Source of the DNA: Brevundimonas mediterranea
GTDB taxonomy: Bacteria > Pseudomonadota > Alphaproteobacteria > Caulobacterales > Caulobacteraceae
Assembly: GCF_011064825.1 (NCBI RefSeq)
Contig: NZ_CP048751.1
Span: 992,001-1,056,000, forward strand
Direction of reading: 5' to 3'
Length of the DNA stretch: 64,000 nt
Shown here: positions 1 through 9,125 of the stretch, piece after piece
How the letters are laid out: each line of letters starts with the position of its first letter
Position numbering within the stretch: position 1 is the first letter of the stretch
Notes under the pieces: model-generated
Told to the model about the DNA's origin: nothing
Seen by the model: the letters and a program-made list of their open reading frames with translations, nothing else
Database searches by the model: none
Position numbers and translations under genes: made by a program

Positions 1-1025
1 TCCGACTCCGGTCCGGCGAACTCGGGCACGTAGTCGGGCAGGGCTTCCGCGCCGACAGTGATGAAGTCGTTCAAGCCGGGCCGGCCGACGAAGCCAGGTC
101 GCACGGTCAGGCCTTGCGAAACGTACCCGCTTTCGAACGTCACCGGATCGAAGCGATAGAAGCTCCGATCGATCACGCCGGGCTGCAGCCCCCGACTGAA
201 GGACCGCGTATCGAAGGCGGTATCTCCGCCATAATAGCTGGAGTAGTTTTCGGTGACGTATCCGCTCTTGTGGTTGTTGACCGGTTTGCGGCGACTGAAG
301 TCCAGCGTTCCCGAGATGTTTCCCGATCCCCAGGAATAGCCGGAGAACAGGCTGATGCGGCTGTTGTCGGCGTCATTGCTCGACACCTCGTGCTGAACCG
401 TCAGCGTCGATCCGACGAAGTCCTTGCGCAGGATGAAGTTGATGACGCCGCCGATGGCGTCAGCGCCGTAGACAGCCGAGGCCCCGCCGAACGAGATTTC
501 CACGCGCTCGACGGCGCTGAGCGGAATGCCGTTCAGATTGGCGAACCCGTCCTCGATGCCGGCGGCGCCCGCGACCCGTCGACCATTGATCAGGATCAGG
601 GTGTTGCCCGCACCCATGCCGCCCAGGTTCGCCGCCGACACGCCGAGCGAGCCGATCTGCGAGACACCGACCTGCCCCCGATTGGAAAGGGGGCCACGCG
701 CCCGTTCGTTGGTGACGGCGCCGATGGTGGCGACGTTCTGCGGCAGTGTGCGGATCAACTGCTCGACGCTGGTCACGCCGCGCGCCTGAATCTCCTCCTT
801 GGAGATGACGATGACGCGCGAGGTCGGATCCCCGCTCCCCAGTCGGCTGCCCGTCACCTCGACCGAGTCCACGACGGCGGCCTCGCCGGCGGTGTCGATG
901 GCGGCCTGCTCGGCGCGCGCGCGTTCCTCATCCGTCTTTTGCGGCGCCGCCGATTGCGCCCAGGCGCCGCCGGCCGATGCACAGAGCATCAAAGCCAACA
1001 TCGAAGTGCTCATCGTCCTTGTCAT
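1..1025 (-). CDS. TonB-dependent outer-membrane receptor, N-terminal part (cut by window edge)
   Basis: An open frame runs on the minus strand from ATG at 1025 through the window start: 341 complete codons with no stop, so the barrel C-terminus lies outside. It begins with a Sec signal peptide (basic start, hydrophobic stretch, cleavage near AWA-QS), then a TonB-box-like region (VDSVEVTGSR) and a plug domain with LIRTLPQN, ILINGRRV, ERVEISFGGASAVYGADAIGGVINF. This is typical of substrate-specific TonB receptors, which import oligosaccharides or iron complexes across the outer membrane. A GGGGGAGAG ribosome site lies just before the ATG. Its neighbours (halogenase-family protein, glycoside hydrolases, LacI) suggest a glucan oligosaccharide substrate; that is inference. 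Confidence 0.93.
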   Translation of the reverse strand, partial: MTRTMSTSMLALMLCASAGGAWAQSAAPQKTDEERARAEQAAIDTAGEAAVVDSVEVTGSRLGSGDPTSRVIVISKEEIQARGVTSVEQLIRTLPQNVATIGAVTNERARGPLSNRGQVGVSQIGSLGVSAANLGGMGAGNTLILINGRRVAGAAGIEDGFANLNGIPLSAVERVEISFGGASAVYGADAIGGVINFILRKDFVGSTLTVQHEVSSNDADNSRISLFSGYSWGSGNISGTLDFSRRKPVNNHKSGYVTENYSSYYGGDTAFDTRSFSRGLQPGVIDRSFYRFDPVTFESGYVSQGLTVRPGFVGRPGLNDFITVGAEALPDYVPEFAGPES

Positions 1026-1453
1026 AAGTCTCTCCCCCTGCCGGCTATGCCGGCGCAATTTCCACCTCCGTTGCACGGTGAAAGGAATGACGCGGTGTTC
1101 AGTGACCGGCAGAAATTCCGCAGCACGTTGCAACACCGTCATGGTTACGTCGCCAAGCTTGCACCAAACTGGCAGCACCAACGGCGTTCTGCTGAATTCG
1201 CCGATTTCAACACCCGCAAGCAATAATATTGCCCGGAGTGACGACGGAGACACAGCCCGTGCATGATCGAGCACAGGATCGGCCCATACCGGCAATCCCT
1301 TCCTTCAGACAGGGCAATGGAAACACCACGGGCGGCCGGATTTCCTACGCCCGTTCCGACGGAGGCGCTGTGTCCTTTGGTGGCGGCGACGGGTCTTCAG
1401 CGGGGCCCGCCCCTCAAGTCATCCGGGACGCCCCCCGCGGACGGGAGACCGAT
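1026..1453. promoter_or_regulatory. Intergenic region upstream of the TonB receptor, with a small palindrome
   Basis: This 428 bp stretch separates the receptor start from the halogenase stop; no convincing gene is visible in it. It should hold the receptor promoter. At 1220-1232 there is a perfect inverted repeat, GCAATA-A-TATTGC, the most AT-rich spot of the interval and a possible operator. No copy of the GACAGCGCTGTC operator found elsewhere in the locus is present here. Confidence 0.4.
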
Positions 1454-2980
1454 CTAGAGGGGCAGGTGCGCGCAATATCGGGCAATATAGTCATCCTGAG
1501 AGGGAAGCTTGTACGACGCTTCGCGCACCATCCTTCGCAGCCGCTCCAGGCTCGACATCAGTTGGGTCGCGCTCACTGCGTCGACGAGCGGGTGATGGCG
1601 TCGAGGCAGGATGTCCTGCCCCAGATAGACCGCGACCCAGCTCGGATGCAGGAACAGACCTTCTCGATAGTCTTGAACGACCCCGCGCGCGCGGAATAGC
1701 TCGATCTTCTCCGAGAGCGTATCCGGCAGCGGCATGGTGCGGACATAATCCCAGAAGGGCGTGTCGTTCCGGGCGGTCGCGCAATAGTGCAGGATTATGA
1801 AATCGCGGATCCGGATGTATTCGAGATCCATCTGGCGATTGAACTCAGCCTCCGTCGCCGGGTCGATCACGGCGGTTGGCCAGAGTTCGATCAGCTTGGT
1901 GATGGCGATCTGGATCAGATAGATGCTGGTCGATTCCAGCGGTTCGATAAAGCCCGAGGATAGTCCCACGGAGACGCAGTTGGCCGCCCAGTTCCGCGTC
2001 CTCTGACCCGCCGTGAACTTCAGGACGTTCGGCGCCTTAAGCGGCTTGCCCTCAAGGCGCCCGACCAGTCGATCCAGCGCCGCAGCATCGTCGATGAAGG
2101 CGCTCGAATAGACATAGCCGTTGCCGACCCGGTGCTGCAGCGGAATGCGGAACTGCCAGCCCGCTTCCAGCGCCGTGGCGCGGGTATAGGGGACGGTCGG
2201 CTGATCACTCTCGCACGGCAGGGCCACCGCCCGATCGCACGGCAGCCAGTGCGACCAGTCAGTAAAACCGGCCTTCAATGTCTGTTCGATCAGCAGCGCC
2301 CGGAATCCGGAACAGTCGACGAACAGGTCACCCTCGATCTGACGCCCATCATCCAGCGTCACCTTGGTGATCGCCCCGCTCTCGCCGTCCTGCGCCACAT
2401 TCTGGATGCGCCCCTCGATCCGGCGCACGCCCTCCGTCTCGGCCATGCCCCGCAGGAAACGGGCGTACAGGGTGGCGTCGAACTGATAGGCGTAGCGGTA
2501 CGTCGACAACAGCGAGCGGGGATCATCGGACGGCGGGGCGAACCGACCCTCCCGCGCCGCCACGACCGGCAGCGAATAGTCGTCGATCGGTCCGACGTCC
2601 CCCAGCTCGCGTCCCCGCAGCCAGTAGTGATGAAAAGGCGCCTCCCCGCCCGGCGCGCCGTAGTCGCCGAAGGGGTGGATGTAGCTGCCCCCTATCTGGC
2701 CCCAATTCTCGAACTGGATGCCCAGTTTGAACGTCGCCCTCGTGGCCTTCATGAACGCCGCTTCGTCGATTCCTAGGCGTTCGTTAAAGGCGCGGATGTG
2801 CGGCAGGGTGGACTCCCCGACGCCGACCGTCCCGATCGCCTCGGATTCCACCAGGGTGATCTGGACGCCCGAAGGCGCCACTAGCCGCGCGAGCGCCGCC
2901 GCCGTCATCCAACCGGCTGTTCCGCCGCCAACGATCACGACCCGTCGTACGGCTGTTGCGGATGGGATTGCAGTCGTCAT
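1454..2980 (-). CDS. Tryptophan-halogenase-family FAD-dependent protein
   Basis: A 508-residue protein of the flavin-dependent halogenase family. An FAD-binding Rossmann motif GGGTAG sits near residues 18-23, the catalytic lysine equivalent of PrnA in FKLGIQFENW (Lys85), and the FIEPLEST signature around residue 320. The usual WxWxIP motif reads WQFRIP. In Caulobacterales and Xanthomonas, such proteins commonly sit beside TonB receptors and glycoside hydrolases in carbohydrate-utilisation loci, and their true substrate is mostly unknown; free tryptophan chlorination should not be assumed. The gene lies upstream of the receptor in the same direction. A LacI-type operator lies about 90 bp upstream of its ATG. 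Confidence 0.9.
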   Translation of the reverse strand: MTTAIPSATAVRRVVIVGGGTAGWMTAAALARLVAPSGVQITLVESEAIGTVGVGESTLPHIRAFNERLGIDEAAFMKATRATFKLGIQFENWGQIGGSYIHPFGDYGAPGGEAPFHHYWLRGRELGDVGPIDDYSLPVVAAREGRFAPPSDDPRSLLSTYRYAYQFDATLYARFLRGMAETEGVRRIEGRIQNVAQDGESGAITKVTLDDGRQIEGDLFVDCSGFRALLIEQTLKAGFTDWSHWLPCDRAVALPCESDQPTVPYTRATALEAGWQFRIPLQHRVGNGYVYSSAFIDDAAALDRLVGRLEGKPLKAPNVLKFTAGQRTRNWAANCVSVGLSSGFIEPLESTSIYLIQIAITKLIELWPTAVIDPATEAEFNRQMDLEYIRIRDFIILHYCATARNDTPFWDYVRTMPLPDTLSEKIELFRARGVVQDYREGLFLHPSWVAVYLGQDILPRRHHPLVDAVSATQLMSSLERLRRMVREASYKLPSQDDYIARYCAHLPL

Positions 2981-3066
2981 CGCCCGCTCGTTTCAGGCGC
3001 AAACGCGCCGCATCTTGAGGTCCGGCACGATGGCCCGACCGGAAGGCCGCGACAACACCCCCGTTG

Positions 3067-3080
3067 TGACAGCGCTGTCA
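3067..3080. promoter_or_regulatory. LacI-family operator copy 1
   Basis: Perfect 14 bp palindrome TGACAGCGCTGTCA with the central CG step typical of LacI-family sites. It lies between the divergent halogenase gene (ATG at 2980) and the GH9 fragment (ATG at 3140), so one site could control both. The same core recurs at 5216-5231 and 6515-6526, all around one LacI gene. Confidence 0.75.
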
Positions 3081-3139
3081 AGTGATAGACTCGCCGCTCT
3101 AATGCGGAGCGGATCGAGCCGCTCGCCTCGGAGGAAACC

Positions 3140-3394
3140 ATGACACCCAAAACGCGTCTGTTGGCGGCGGCCGCCGCGCTTGCCTGCTTGCCCCCCGCGA
3201 CTGCGACGGCTCAAAACCTCAACGTCATTCGATTGAATCAGGCGGGCTTCGAAACCCACGGCCCCAAGACGGCGACCGTGCCGAATCCTTCGCGCCAGCC
3301 GCTTGACTGGCGTGTGCTGGACGAAGCCGGCCGACAGGTCGCCGAAGGCCGGACCAGTGTCTTCGGAGAGGACGCCGCATCCGGCGAGCACGTC
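3140..3394 (+). pseudogene. GH9 cellulase 5' fragment (signal peptide and start of the N-terminal Ig-like domain)
   Basis: From ATG 3140 the first 85 codons encode a signal peptide (ALACLPPATATAQ) followed by NVIRLNQAGFETHGPKTA and FGEDAASGEHV, which are hallmarks of the CelD_N Ig-like domain that precedes GH9 catalytic domains. After GEHV, at about 3394/3395, the similarity stops: the next bases are the reverse complement of the GH3 gene. The frame stays open on that antisense sequence to 5110, but this has no coding meaning. The whole GH9 catalytic domain is gone. A good ribosome site (GGAGGAAACC) precedes the ATG. Probably a remnant of a periplasmic or secreted endoglucanase/cellodextrinase. 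Confidence 0.8.
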
Positions 3395-5215
3395 CAGGCG
3401 CTTCAGCGTCTCCAGCGGTTCGGTCGGCAGGAAGTCCAGCGTGTCGACGTCGCCCTGGAACTCGGCATAGGGGGTCTCGCCGAAGACGATGATCGCCACG
3501 TCTGGCTTTTGGGTGAAGGCGCCGTCAGGGCTGAGCGTCGCCTGACCGCCGCCGGCGGCGACCGCCTCCTGGATACCGCCCCAGATCGACTGACCGTTGG
3601 GGAAGTCGGCGTTGGTGTTCCCGGTCCCCTGCCAGGTCAGGGTCCAGCCGCCCGAAGCCTGGCCGATGTCGTCGGCATGGCCGGCGACCAGGACCCGCGC
3701 ACCCGAGCGGATCGGCAGGACGGCGCCTTCGTTCTTCAGCAGCACCAGCGACTTGCGCACCGCCTCGCGGGCGATGGCGCGGTGGGCCGGGGAGCCGAGC
3801 TCGTTCAAACGGCCTTCCACAGGGCGTTCGTCGCTGAACAGGCCGGTCTTGACCTTGACCCGAAGAATGCGCCGCACGGCCTCGTCCAGACGCGCCGTCG
3901 GAATCTCGCCGGACCGCACCTGGGCCAGGGTGTTCTGATACAGAGGCTTCCAGCTATCCGGCGCCATAAGCATGTCGATGCCGGCGTTGACGGCCAGGGC
4001 GCAGCTCTCGTTCGAACAGCCGGGCAGTTGCCCATGAGCGTTCCAGTCGGACACGACGAAGCCGTCAAAGCCCAGCGGCCCGCGCAGGACGTCGGTCAGG
4101 ATCGTCTCGTTGCCGGAGTGTTTGACGCCGTTCCAACTGGAGAAGCTGGCCATGATCGACAGCACGCCCGCGTCGATGGCCTGAGGATAGCCGCCGAGAT
4201 GGACGTCGATCATCTCCCGCTCATGCCCCTGGAAATCGCCTTGGTCCTTGCCCTCGAAGGTGCCGCCGTCGGCCAGGAAATGCTTGGCCGATCCGGCGAT
4301 ATGGCCCGCAGCCAGGGGGCTGTCTGCGGAAAGATCGCCCTGCAGACCCAGCGTCATCGGCGCCGCATAGGCGCGCTGAATTTCCGGATTTTCCGCGTAG
4401 CCCTCATAGGCCCGCCCCCAGCGATCATCGCGCGGCACGGCCAGGGTCGGCCCGAAGGTCCAGTCCGCGCCGGTCACGGCGACTTCCAGCGCCGTGGCCT
4501 GGCCGATCCGGCGGATCAGGTCCGGATCCCGCGCCGCGCCCAGGCCGATATTGTGCGGAAAGATGGTGGCGCCGACGACATTGTTATGCCCATGAACGGC
4601 GTCGATGCCGTAAATCAAGGGTACGACCGTGCCCTTGCGTTGGGCGTTGGCCGCCCGGAACGCCTGCGCCAGGTCGACCCATTTCCCGGCCGAGGCGCGC
4701 TCGTCGCCCCCCGGGGAAGAGTTCCCTCCCGCCAGGATCGACCCCAGCGGATAGATCAGCAGGTCCTCCGGCTTGATCGAAGCAATGTCGGCCTGGATCA
4801 TCTGCCCGACCTTCTCCTCGACCGTCATCCGCCCCAGCAGATCGGCGACAAAGGCCTCAGTCGCCGCGTCGGTCATGGCGGCGGGCGACGCCGCGTGCGG
4901 CCAGAGCGCGGGATCGGCGTGCGCCTCAAGGGCGACTGCATTCTTTTCCTGAGCCAAGGCCGCCAGTGGGCTGCAGACGAGCATAGGAACCGCAAGGACA
5001 AGCGTGATCAGAGAGGCGGCGTTGCGCATGGTGAGGCCCACAGAGGAAGAGAGCGCCCGCCGCGAGCCCAACAGGATTGCCGCGCAACAGGCTTCAAGGT
5101 TTTCGGTTGAGACATCGATCGGCGCGGATCATACGCACCACCGCTTGAGGGAGGTCGGCTGAATCCAGAGGTCTCCCCGGCGCTCTCGTCCGTCTCGAAG
5201 AAAGGGTCCATGGAT

Positions 5216-5231
5216 TTGACAGCGCTGTCAA
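5216..5231. promoter_or_regulatory. LacI-family operator copy 2
   Basis: Perfect 16 bp palindrome TTGACAGCGCTGTCAA, the longest of the three copies. It lies 187 bp upstream of the GH3 start and 49 bp past the LacI stop, so it probably controls the GH3 promoter. Confidence 0.75.
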
Positions 5232-5279
5232 GACGAGGATGGATATGTGGCGCTCCGCTCGCGCCGGAATCTTCCCGGC

Positions 5280-6338
5280 CTAGGCCGCGCCCGTCGATCT
5301 CCGCACGATAAGTTCGTAGGGAACGATCAGGCATCCCTCCAGGGATTGCTTCAGCGCCTCGTCCTGGACACCCGAGATCACCGGCATCAAATGCCGCGCC
5401 GCGATTGCGGCCATCTCGGAAACGGGCTGGCGGATGGTGGTCAGCGCCGTCGTACCGAACATGGCGGCCGGCGTATCGTCGAACCCGGCCACGGAGATAT
5501 CCTCAGGCGCCCGAACGCCACGCGCCGCAGCGCCCTGCAGCACGCCGAGCGCGGTGTCGTCGTTGCTGGCGAAGATCGCGGTCAGCCCGAGGCCGGCGCC
5601 CAGGAAGGCGTTGATCGCCGAGACGCCGGACTGGAAGGTGAAATCGCCGTACGCGACTGCGCCGTCCGCGACGGACAGGCCGTTGTCCGCCATCGCGGAC
5701 AGAAAGCCGTCGAGGCGACGCCGGCTGGCGACATAGGCGACGGGGCCGGTGACGAAACCGATCCGACGGTGGCCCAAGGCGATAAGATGCGCCGTCATGT
5801 CGTAGGCCGCCTGCCGTTCATCCATGGCGATGCAGACCCCCCGCTGGAGGTCACGCTCGGGTCCGATGCGCGCATAGGCGACGCCGGCTTCGTCGAGCAC
5901 ATCCAGCACAACGGGGTGATCCGAGTTCGGCGGCGTCAGGATGACCCCTTGAGGTCGGATGGAGGTCAGCAGGGCCGAAAGATCCCTGCCGAGGCTTTCG
6001 GACGCATAATCCACCAGTTCGATCATCAGGTGATGGTCTGTGCGTCGCACCTCCATAAGGGCGCCCATTTCGAGCCGGCTGAGGTAATCATTGCCCCGGC
6101 CGCTCCGCCAATGCTCGATCGTCAGCTCGGCGTCCACCAGCGCCGCGATGATCGATGAGGAGGCGCCCGCGAGGCTGCGGGCCGACAGACTGCGCCGATA
6201 ACCCAGGCTCTCGACCGCAGCCATCACACGATCGCGCAGACCGGGGGTGACGTTGGCCTCGCCGTTCAGCACCCGAGACACGGACTTGATCGAGGCGCCC
6301 GCTGCGGCCGCCACGTCATAGATGGTGGCTCTCGCCAT
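5280..6338 (-). CDS. LacI-family transcriptional regulator of the glucan locus
   Basis: From ATG 6338 (GGGGAG ribosome site six bases upstream) the protein has 352 residues. It begins with a LacI helix-turn-helix, ATIYDVAAAAGASIKSVSRVL, and a hinge helix (SARSLAG), followed by a periplasmic-binding-protein-like sugar-sensing domain (GRIGFVTG-type segment, FASNDDTALGVL, SVAGFDDTPAA). In-frame ATGs at 6350 and 6380 would add a short tail before the DNA-binding domain and are less likely. It sits between GH3 and the divergent GH5 gene. Three palindromes with a central CG flank its neighbours and are likely its operators; copy 3 lies in the shared LacI/GH5 promoter, which suggests autoregulation. 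The inducer is probably a glucan-derived oligosaccharide (inference). Confidence 0.93.
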   Translation of the reverse strand: MARATIYDVAAAAGASIKSVSRVLNGEANVTPGLRDRVMAAVESLGYRRSLSARSLAGASSSIIAALVDAELTIEHWRSGRGNDYLSRLEMGALMEVRRTDHHLMIELVDYASESLGRDLSALLTSIRPQGVILTPPNSDHPVVLDVLDEAGVAYARIGPERDLQRGVCIAMDERQAAYDMTAHLIALGHRRIGFVTGPVAYVASRRRLDGFLSAMADNGLSVADGAVAYGDFTFQSGVSAINAFLGAGLGLTAIFASNDDTALGVLQGAAARGVRAPEDISVAGFDDTPAAMFGTTALTTIRQPVSEMAAIAARHLMPVISGVQDEALKQSLEGCLIVPYELIVRRSTGAA

Positions 6339-6514
6339 GCCGCTCCCCATCGCGCGAGCCTCCCTGACCAGACAGATCACTGCGCTCGGGCGTCACCGCA
6401 TCCCTAATCCCGAGACGCCCCCCTTCGCAACCGCTCTCGGGCGTCCGCCGTAATCGCATCGCCGGATCGCTCCCGTGGCAGACGATTTAGGGGGGCGGAG
6501 TCCAAATTGTTGAC

Positions 6515-6526
6515 GACAGCGCTGTC
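6515..6526. promoter_or_regulatory. LacI-family operator copy 3
   Basis: 12 bp palindromic core GACAGCGCTGTC, 45 bp upstream of the GH5 ATG and 177 bp upstream of the divergent LacI ATG. The flanking bases (C on the left, AA on the right) break the outer symmetry seen in copy 2, so this may be a weaker site. The 6339-6571 region is otherwise the divergent promoter. Confidence 0.7.
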
Positions 6527-6571
6527 AAAGCTGTTTGATACGTATCGACGATCTTTCGCGAATGGATACTG

Positions 6572-7702
6572 ATGTCCCGCCCAAGTCCTGCTTTACAGAT
6601 GATCTGTTTCATCGCGGCCGTGATGGCGTGCTGCCTCGTCATTCTTGCGATCAGTGGTCCGGCGCTCGCGTCCGCATCGTCGCAGGCGCCTACCGCTCGC
6701 CGAGCGGCGGATGAGATGGGCAAGGGATTCAATCTGGGCCAGATGTTCGACGCCGGCCAACACCCGCCGACGCTGGAGGCCGCCCGGGGCAAGATCGACG
6801 CCTACTATGACCGCGGCTTCCGCGTCGTCCGGATTCCCGTGACCTGGACGGAAGTCGTCGACGGCGGGACCCTGGCGGACCCGGACACCGGCGCCATTGA
6901 TCGGGACGCCGAACGACTTGCGGCGCTGACAGCGGTCATCGACTACGCGCTCGCCAAACCCGGTCTCTACGTCGTGATCAACGCTCACCACGAAACCCGG
7001 CTGAAGGACGGCATGCGCGCCGACGTCCTCGAGCGACTCTGGTCGGATATCGCCAGCCTGTACCGCGACCGGGACCACAGGCTGGTCTTCGAAATCCTCA
7101 ACGAGCCCCATTTCAGCAATCACGACGCGATGCCTGCTGACCGTCTGAGGGAAATGACCGGGCGCGCCTACAGGCGAATCCGGGCGAACGACCCCGAACG
7201 TGTGATCCTCATCGGCGGAAATCAGTGGTTCGGCGCCGACGAAATGGCCAAGACCTGGCCCGATCTCGAGGAGGTCGGCGGAGGGCGAGACCCCTACCTG
7301 ATGGCGACCTTCCATCACTATAATCCCTGGACCTTCAACGGCGACAATCAGGGCGACTACGCCGATCCCTGGACCGAAGCCGACATTCACGGACCGATGC
7401 AGGTCATGGCCGAGTGGGCAGGCTCGACCGGACAAGGCATGCCCGTGTTCATCGGCGAATGGGGCGTCGGCTGGCACAGCCGATTGGCCGCCATGGACTG
7501 CAACAACATCCGGCTGTGGTACGCCCGGTTCAACGCGCACCACGCGGCCCCGCTCGGCATGCCTACCGCAGTCTGGGACGATGGAGGCTGGTTCCAACTC
7601 TACGACCACGAGAAGGAGGCCTTCAGCAGCAATCTCATCGACTGCATCGACGGCCAGTGTCGCTGGACGGGATCCGACCGTTTCAACGCGGATTGCGCAT
7701 GA
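6572..7702 (+). CDS. Secreted GH5 endoglucanase (cellulase)
   Basis: 376 residues. An N-terminal hydrophobic signal segment (about residues 9-34) is followed by a GH5 TIM barrel: MGKGFNLGQMFD, GFRVVRIPVTW, VVINAHHET, the acid/base glutamate in EILNEP (Glu178), HHYNPW, and the nucleophile glutamate in FIGEWG (Glu296). It should hydrolyse internal beta-1,4-glucan links in the periplasm or outside the cell. An AATGGA-type weak ribosome site precedes the ATG. A LacI operator lies in the promoter. With GH3 and GH9 truncated, this is the only intact hydrolase of the locus in the window. Confidence 0.93.
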   Translation: MSRPSPALQMICFIAAVMACCLVILAISGPALASASSQAPTARRAADEMGKGFNLGQMFDAGQHPPTLEAARGKIDAYYDRGFRVVRIPVTWTEVVDGGTLADPDTGAIDRDAERLAALTAVIDYALAKPGLYVVINAHHETRLKDGMRADVLERLWSDIASLYRDRDHRLVFEILNEPHFSNHDAMPADRLREMTGRAYRRIRANDPERVILIGGNQWFGADEMAKTWPDLEEVGGGRDPYLMATFHHYNPWTFNGDNQGDYADPWTEADIHGPMQVMAEWAGSTGQGMPVFIGEWGVGWHSRLAAMDCNNIRLWYARFNAHHAAPLGMPTAVWDDGGWFQLYDHEKEAFSSNLIDCIDGQCRWTGSDRFNADCA

Positions 7703-7953
7703 TCCGAGCGTCCAGCGGCGCGACCGTTGAGCGGCGCGGCGCCTTCCCAACGGATTCATCGTCGATGTGAAGGGCGATGAACTCACCTTTGCACCGACGT
7801 GAACGCGCCGCCGAAGGGACTTCTATTTGCGGATCGAAGCCATTTTTCGGGTGCAAATAGAGTGCAGTGAGAGGTCGTTAAGAGGCCAAACCGTCGAAAA
7901 ACGCGTAGAAGCGTCGGCGACCAACGTCTACAGACCACCTGAAACCACACAAA
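7703..7953. promoter_or_regulatory. Intergenic region before dusA with a nested inverted repeat
   Basis: 251 bp without a gene. At 7823-7830 and 7853-7860 CTATTTGC and GCAAATAG form an 8 bp inverted repeat, and an inner CGAA/TTCG pair (7835-7838, 7846-7849) lies symmetrically inside it. This could be an operator or a leader hairpin for dusA; it lacks a T-run on the plus strand. The rest shows nothing recognisable. Confidence 0.35.
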
Positions 7954-8970
7954 ATGTCGATAAATCAATCACGTCGGCTGTCCGTGGCCCCGATGATGGA
8001 CTGGACCGACCGTCATTGCCGGGCCTTCCATCGCGTCCTGACGGCGCGCGCCCTGCTCTATACGGAGATGGTCACTGCGCCGGCCGTCCTGCATGGCGAT
8101 CGGGATTATCTGCTGGGCTTCGATGCGGTCGAGCATCCGGTCGCCCTGCAACTGGGCGGTTCAAACCCGATGGAACTGGCCGAGGCGGCCAAGGTGGGCG
8201 AGGCCTATGGGTATGACGAGATCAATCTGAACGTCGGCTGTCCGTCGGATCGGGTCCAGTCCGGCAAGTTCGGCGCCTGCCTGATGCGCGAGCCGGAGCT
8301 GGTGGCCGACTGTATGGCGGCGATCCGATCGGCGGTGTCGATCCCGGCCACGGTCAAATGCCGGATCGGCGTCGATGATCAGGAGCCGGCGACCAGCCTG
8401 TTCGCCACGGTGGACGCCTGCGCCGCCGTGGGGATCGAAGTCTTCATCGTCCATGCGCGCAAGGCCTGGCTGCAGGGGCTGTCGCCTAAGGAAAACCGGG
8501 ACGTGCCGCCGCTGGATTATGATCTGGTGCGCCGGCTCAAGCGCGAACGGCCGCATCTGAACATCTCCATCAACGGCGGGATCGCCAATCTGGACGAGGC
8601 CGAGGCCCATCTGGCCGAGACGGACGGGGTGCGGCTGGACGGCGTCATGATGGGCCGCGCGGCCTATCACGAGCCGGCCATCCTGGGTCAGGCCGACCGC
8701 CGACTGTATGGCGCCGACACGGCGGACGTGGACGCCTTCGCGGCCCTCGACCGCTACCGGCCCTATATCGCCGCCCGGCTTGAGGAGGGGGTGCGCCTGC
8801 CCGCCATCACCCGGCATATGCTGGGCCTGATGCACGGCCGTCCCGGCGCGCGGGCCTTCCGCCGCATCCTGACGGTCGAGTCGATCCGGGCGGACGCGGG
8901 GCTTGAGGTGCTGGACAGGGCCGCAGAGGCGGTGCGCGAGGCCGAGGCGCGTCGCGAAGAGGCCGCCTGA
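7954..8970 (+). CDS. dusA: tRNA-dihydrouridine synthase A
   Basis: 338 residues, the usual DusA length. An FMN-binding TIM barrel reduces specific uridines in the tRNA D-loop using NADPH. Visible motifs are APMMDWTDRHCR at the start, NLNVGCPSDRV with the catalytic cysteine of the Dus family further on (FGACLM), the FMN site HARKAWLQGLSPKENR, which is diagnostic of DusA, and NGGI plus GVMMGRAAYHEP near the end. The ribosome site is weak; the MSINQS start leaves only a short tail before the conserved core. It stands alone and cytosolic. Confidence 0.95.
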   Translation: MSINQSRRLSVAPMMDWTDRHCRAFHRVLTARALLYTEMVTAPAVLHGDRDYLLGFDAVEHPVALQLGGSNPMELAEAAKVGEAYGYDEINLNVGCPSDRVQSGKFGACLMREPELVADCMAAIRSAVSIPATVKCRIGVDDQEPATSLFATVDACAAVGIEVFIVHARKAWLQGLSPKENRDVPPLDYDLVRRLKRERPHLNISINGGIANLDEAEAHLAETDGVRLDGVMMGRAAYHEPAILGQADRRLYGADTADVDAFAALDRYRPYIAARLEEGVRLPAITRHMLGLMHGRPGARAFRRILTVESIRADAGLEVLDRAAEAVREAEARREEAA

Positions 8971-9125
8971 AGGTCGATAAAAAGCGTCTTGTTTTCCTGC
9001 AGTTGAAAACTCGGCAGCGCGCTGGGGCGACCGCATGGAGCGCCGCGCCCCTTTCTAGCCACAAGTTAACGCGACAAACCGGGTGCCGGCGGCGTTGGGA
9101 GCCGGCGCTTCAATGAGCAAACCGG

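Larger units (their letters stand above)
2993..5029 (-). pseudogene. GH3 beta-glucosidase (exo-1,3/1,4-glucanase type), 3' part lost, chimeric tail
   Basis: ATG at 5029 gives a signal peptide (MRNAASLITLVLAVP, cleavage near ALA-QE), then the GH3 N-terminal domain: EEKVGQMIQ, YGIDAVHGHNNV, SAKHFLADGGT and the nucleophile Asp in GFVVSDWNAHG (about residue 328). The GH3 C-terminal domain starts (SLVLLKNEGAVLPI, GGWTLTWQG) and breaks off after LETLKRL near 3395. The following ~134 codons to the stop at 2993 are antisense GH9 sequence and intergenic DNA. Relatives are about 800-850 residues, so roughly 280 are missing. A TTG at 5071 would add 14 residues before the signal peptide, which is less likely. 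The nucleophile remains, but the fold is probably incomplete. Confidence 0.85.

Noticed and set aside
1454..2980. A halogenated secondary-metabolite cluster around the tryptophan halogenase
   Set aside because: No biosynthetic genes nearby; the neighbours are glycoside hydrolases and a TonB receptor, the usual setting for this carbohydrate-linked subgroup.
3140..5110. 656-codon plus-strand frame starting as GH9
   Set aside because: Only the first 85 codons are GH9; the rest is antisense to GH3, so it is a fusion artefact of a deletion, not a new protein.
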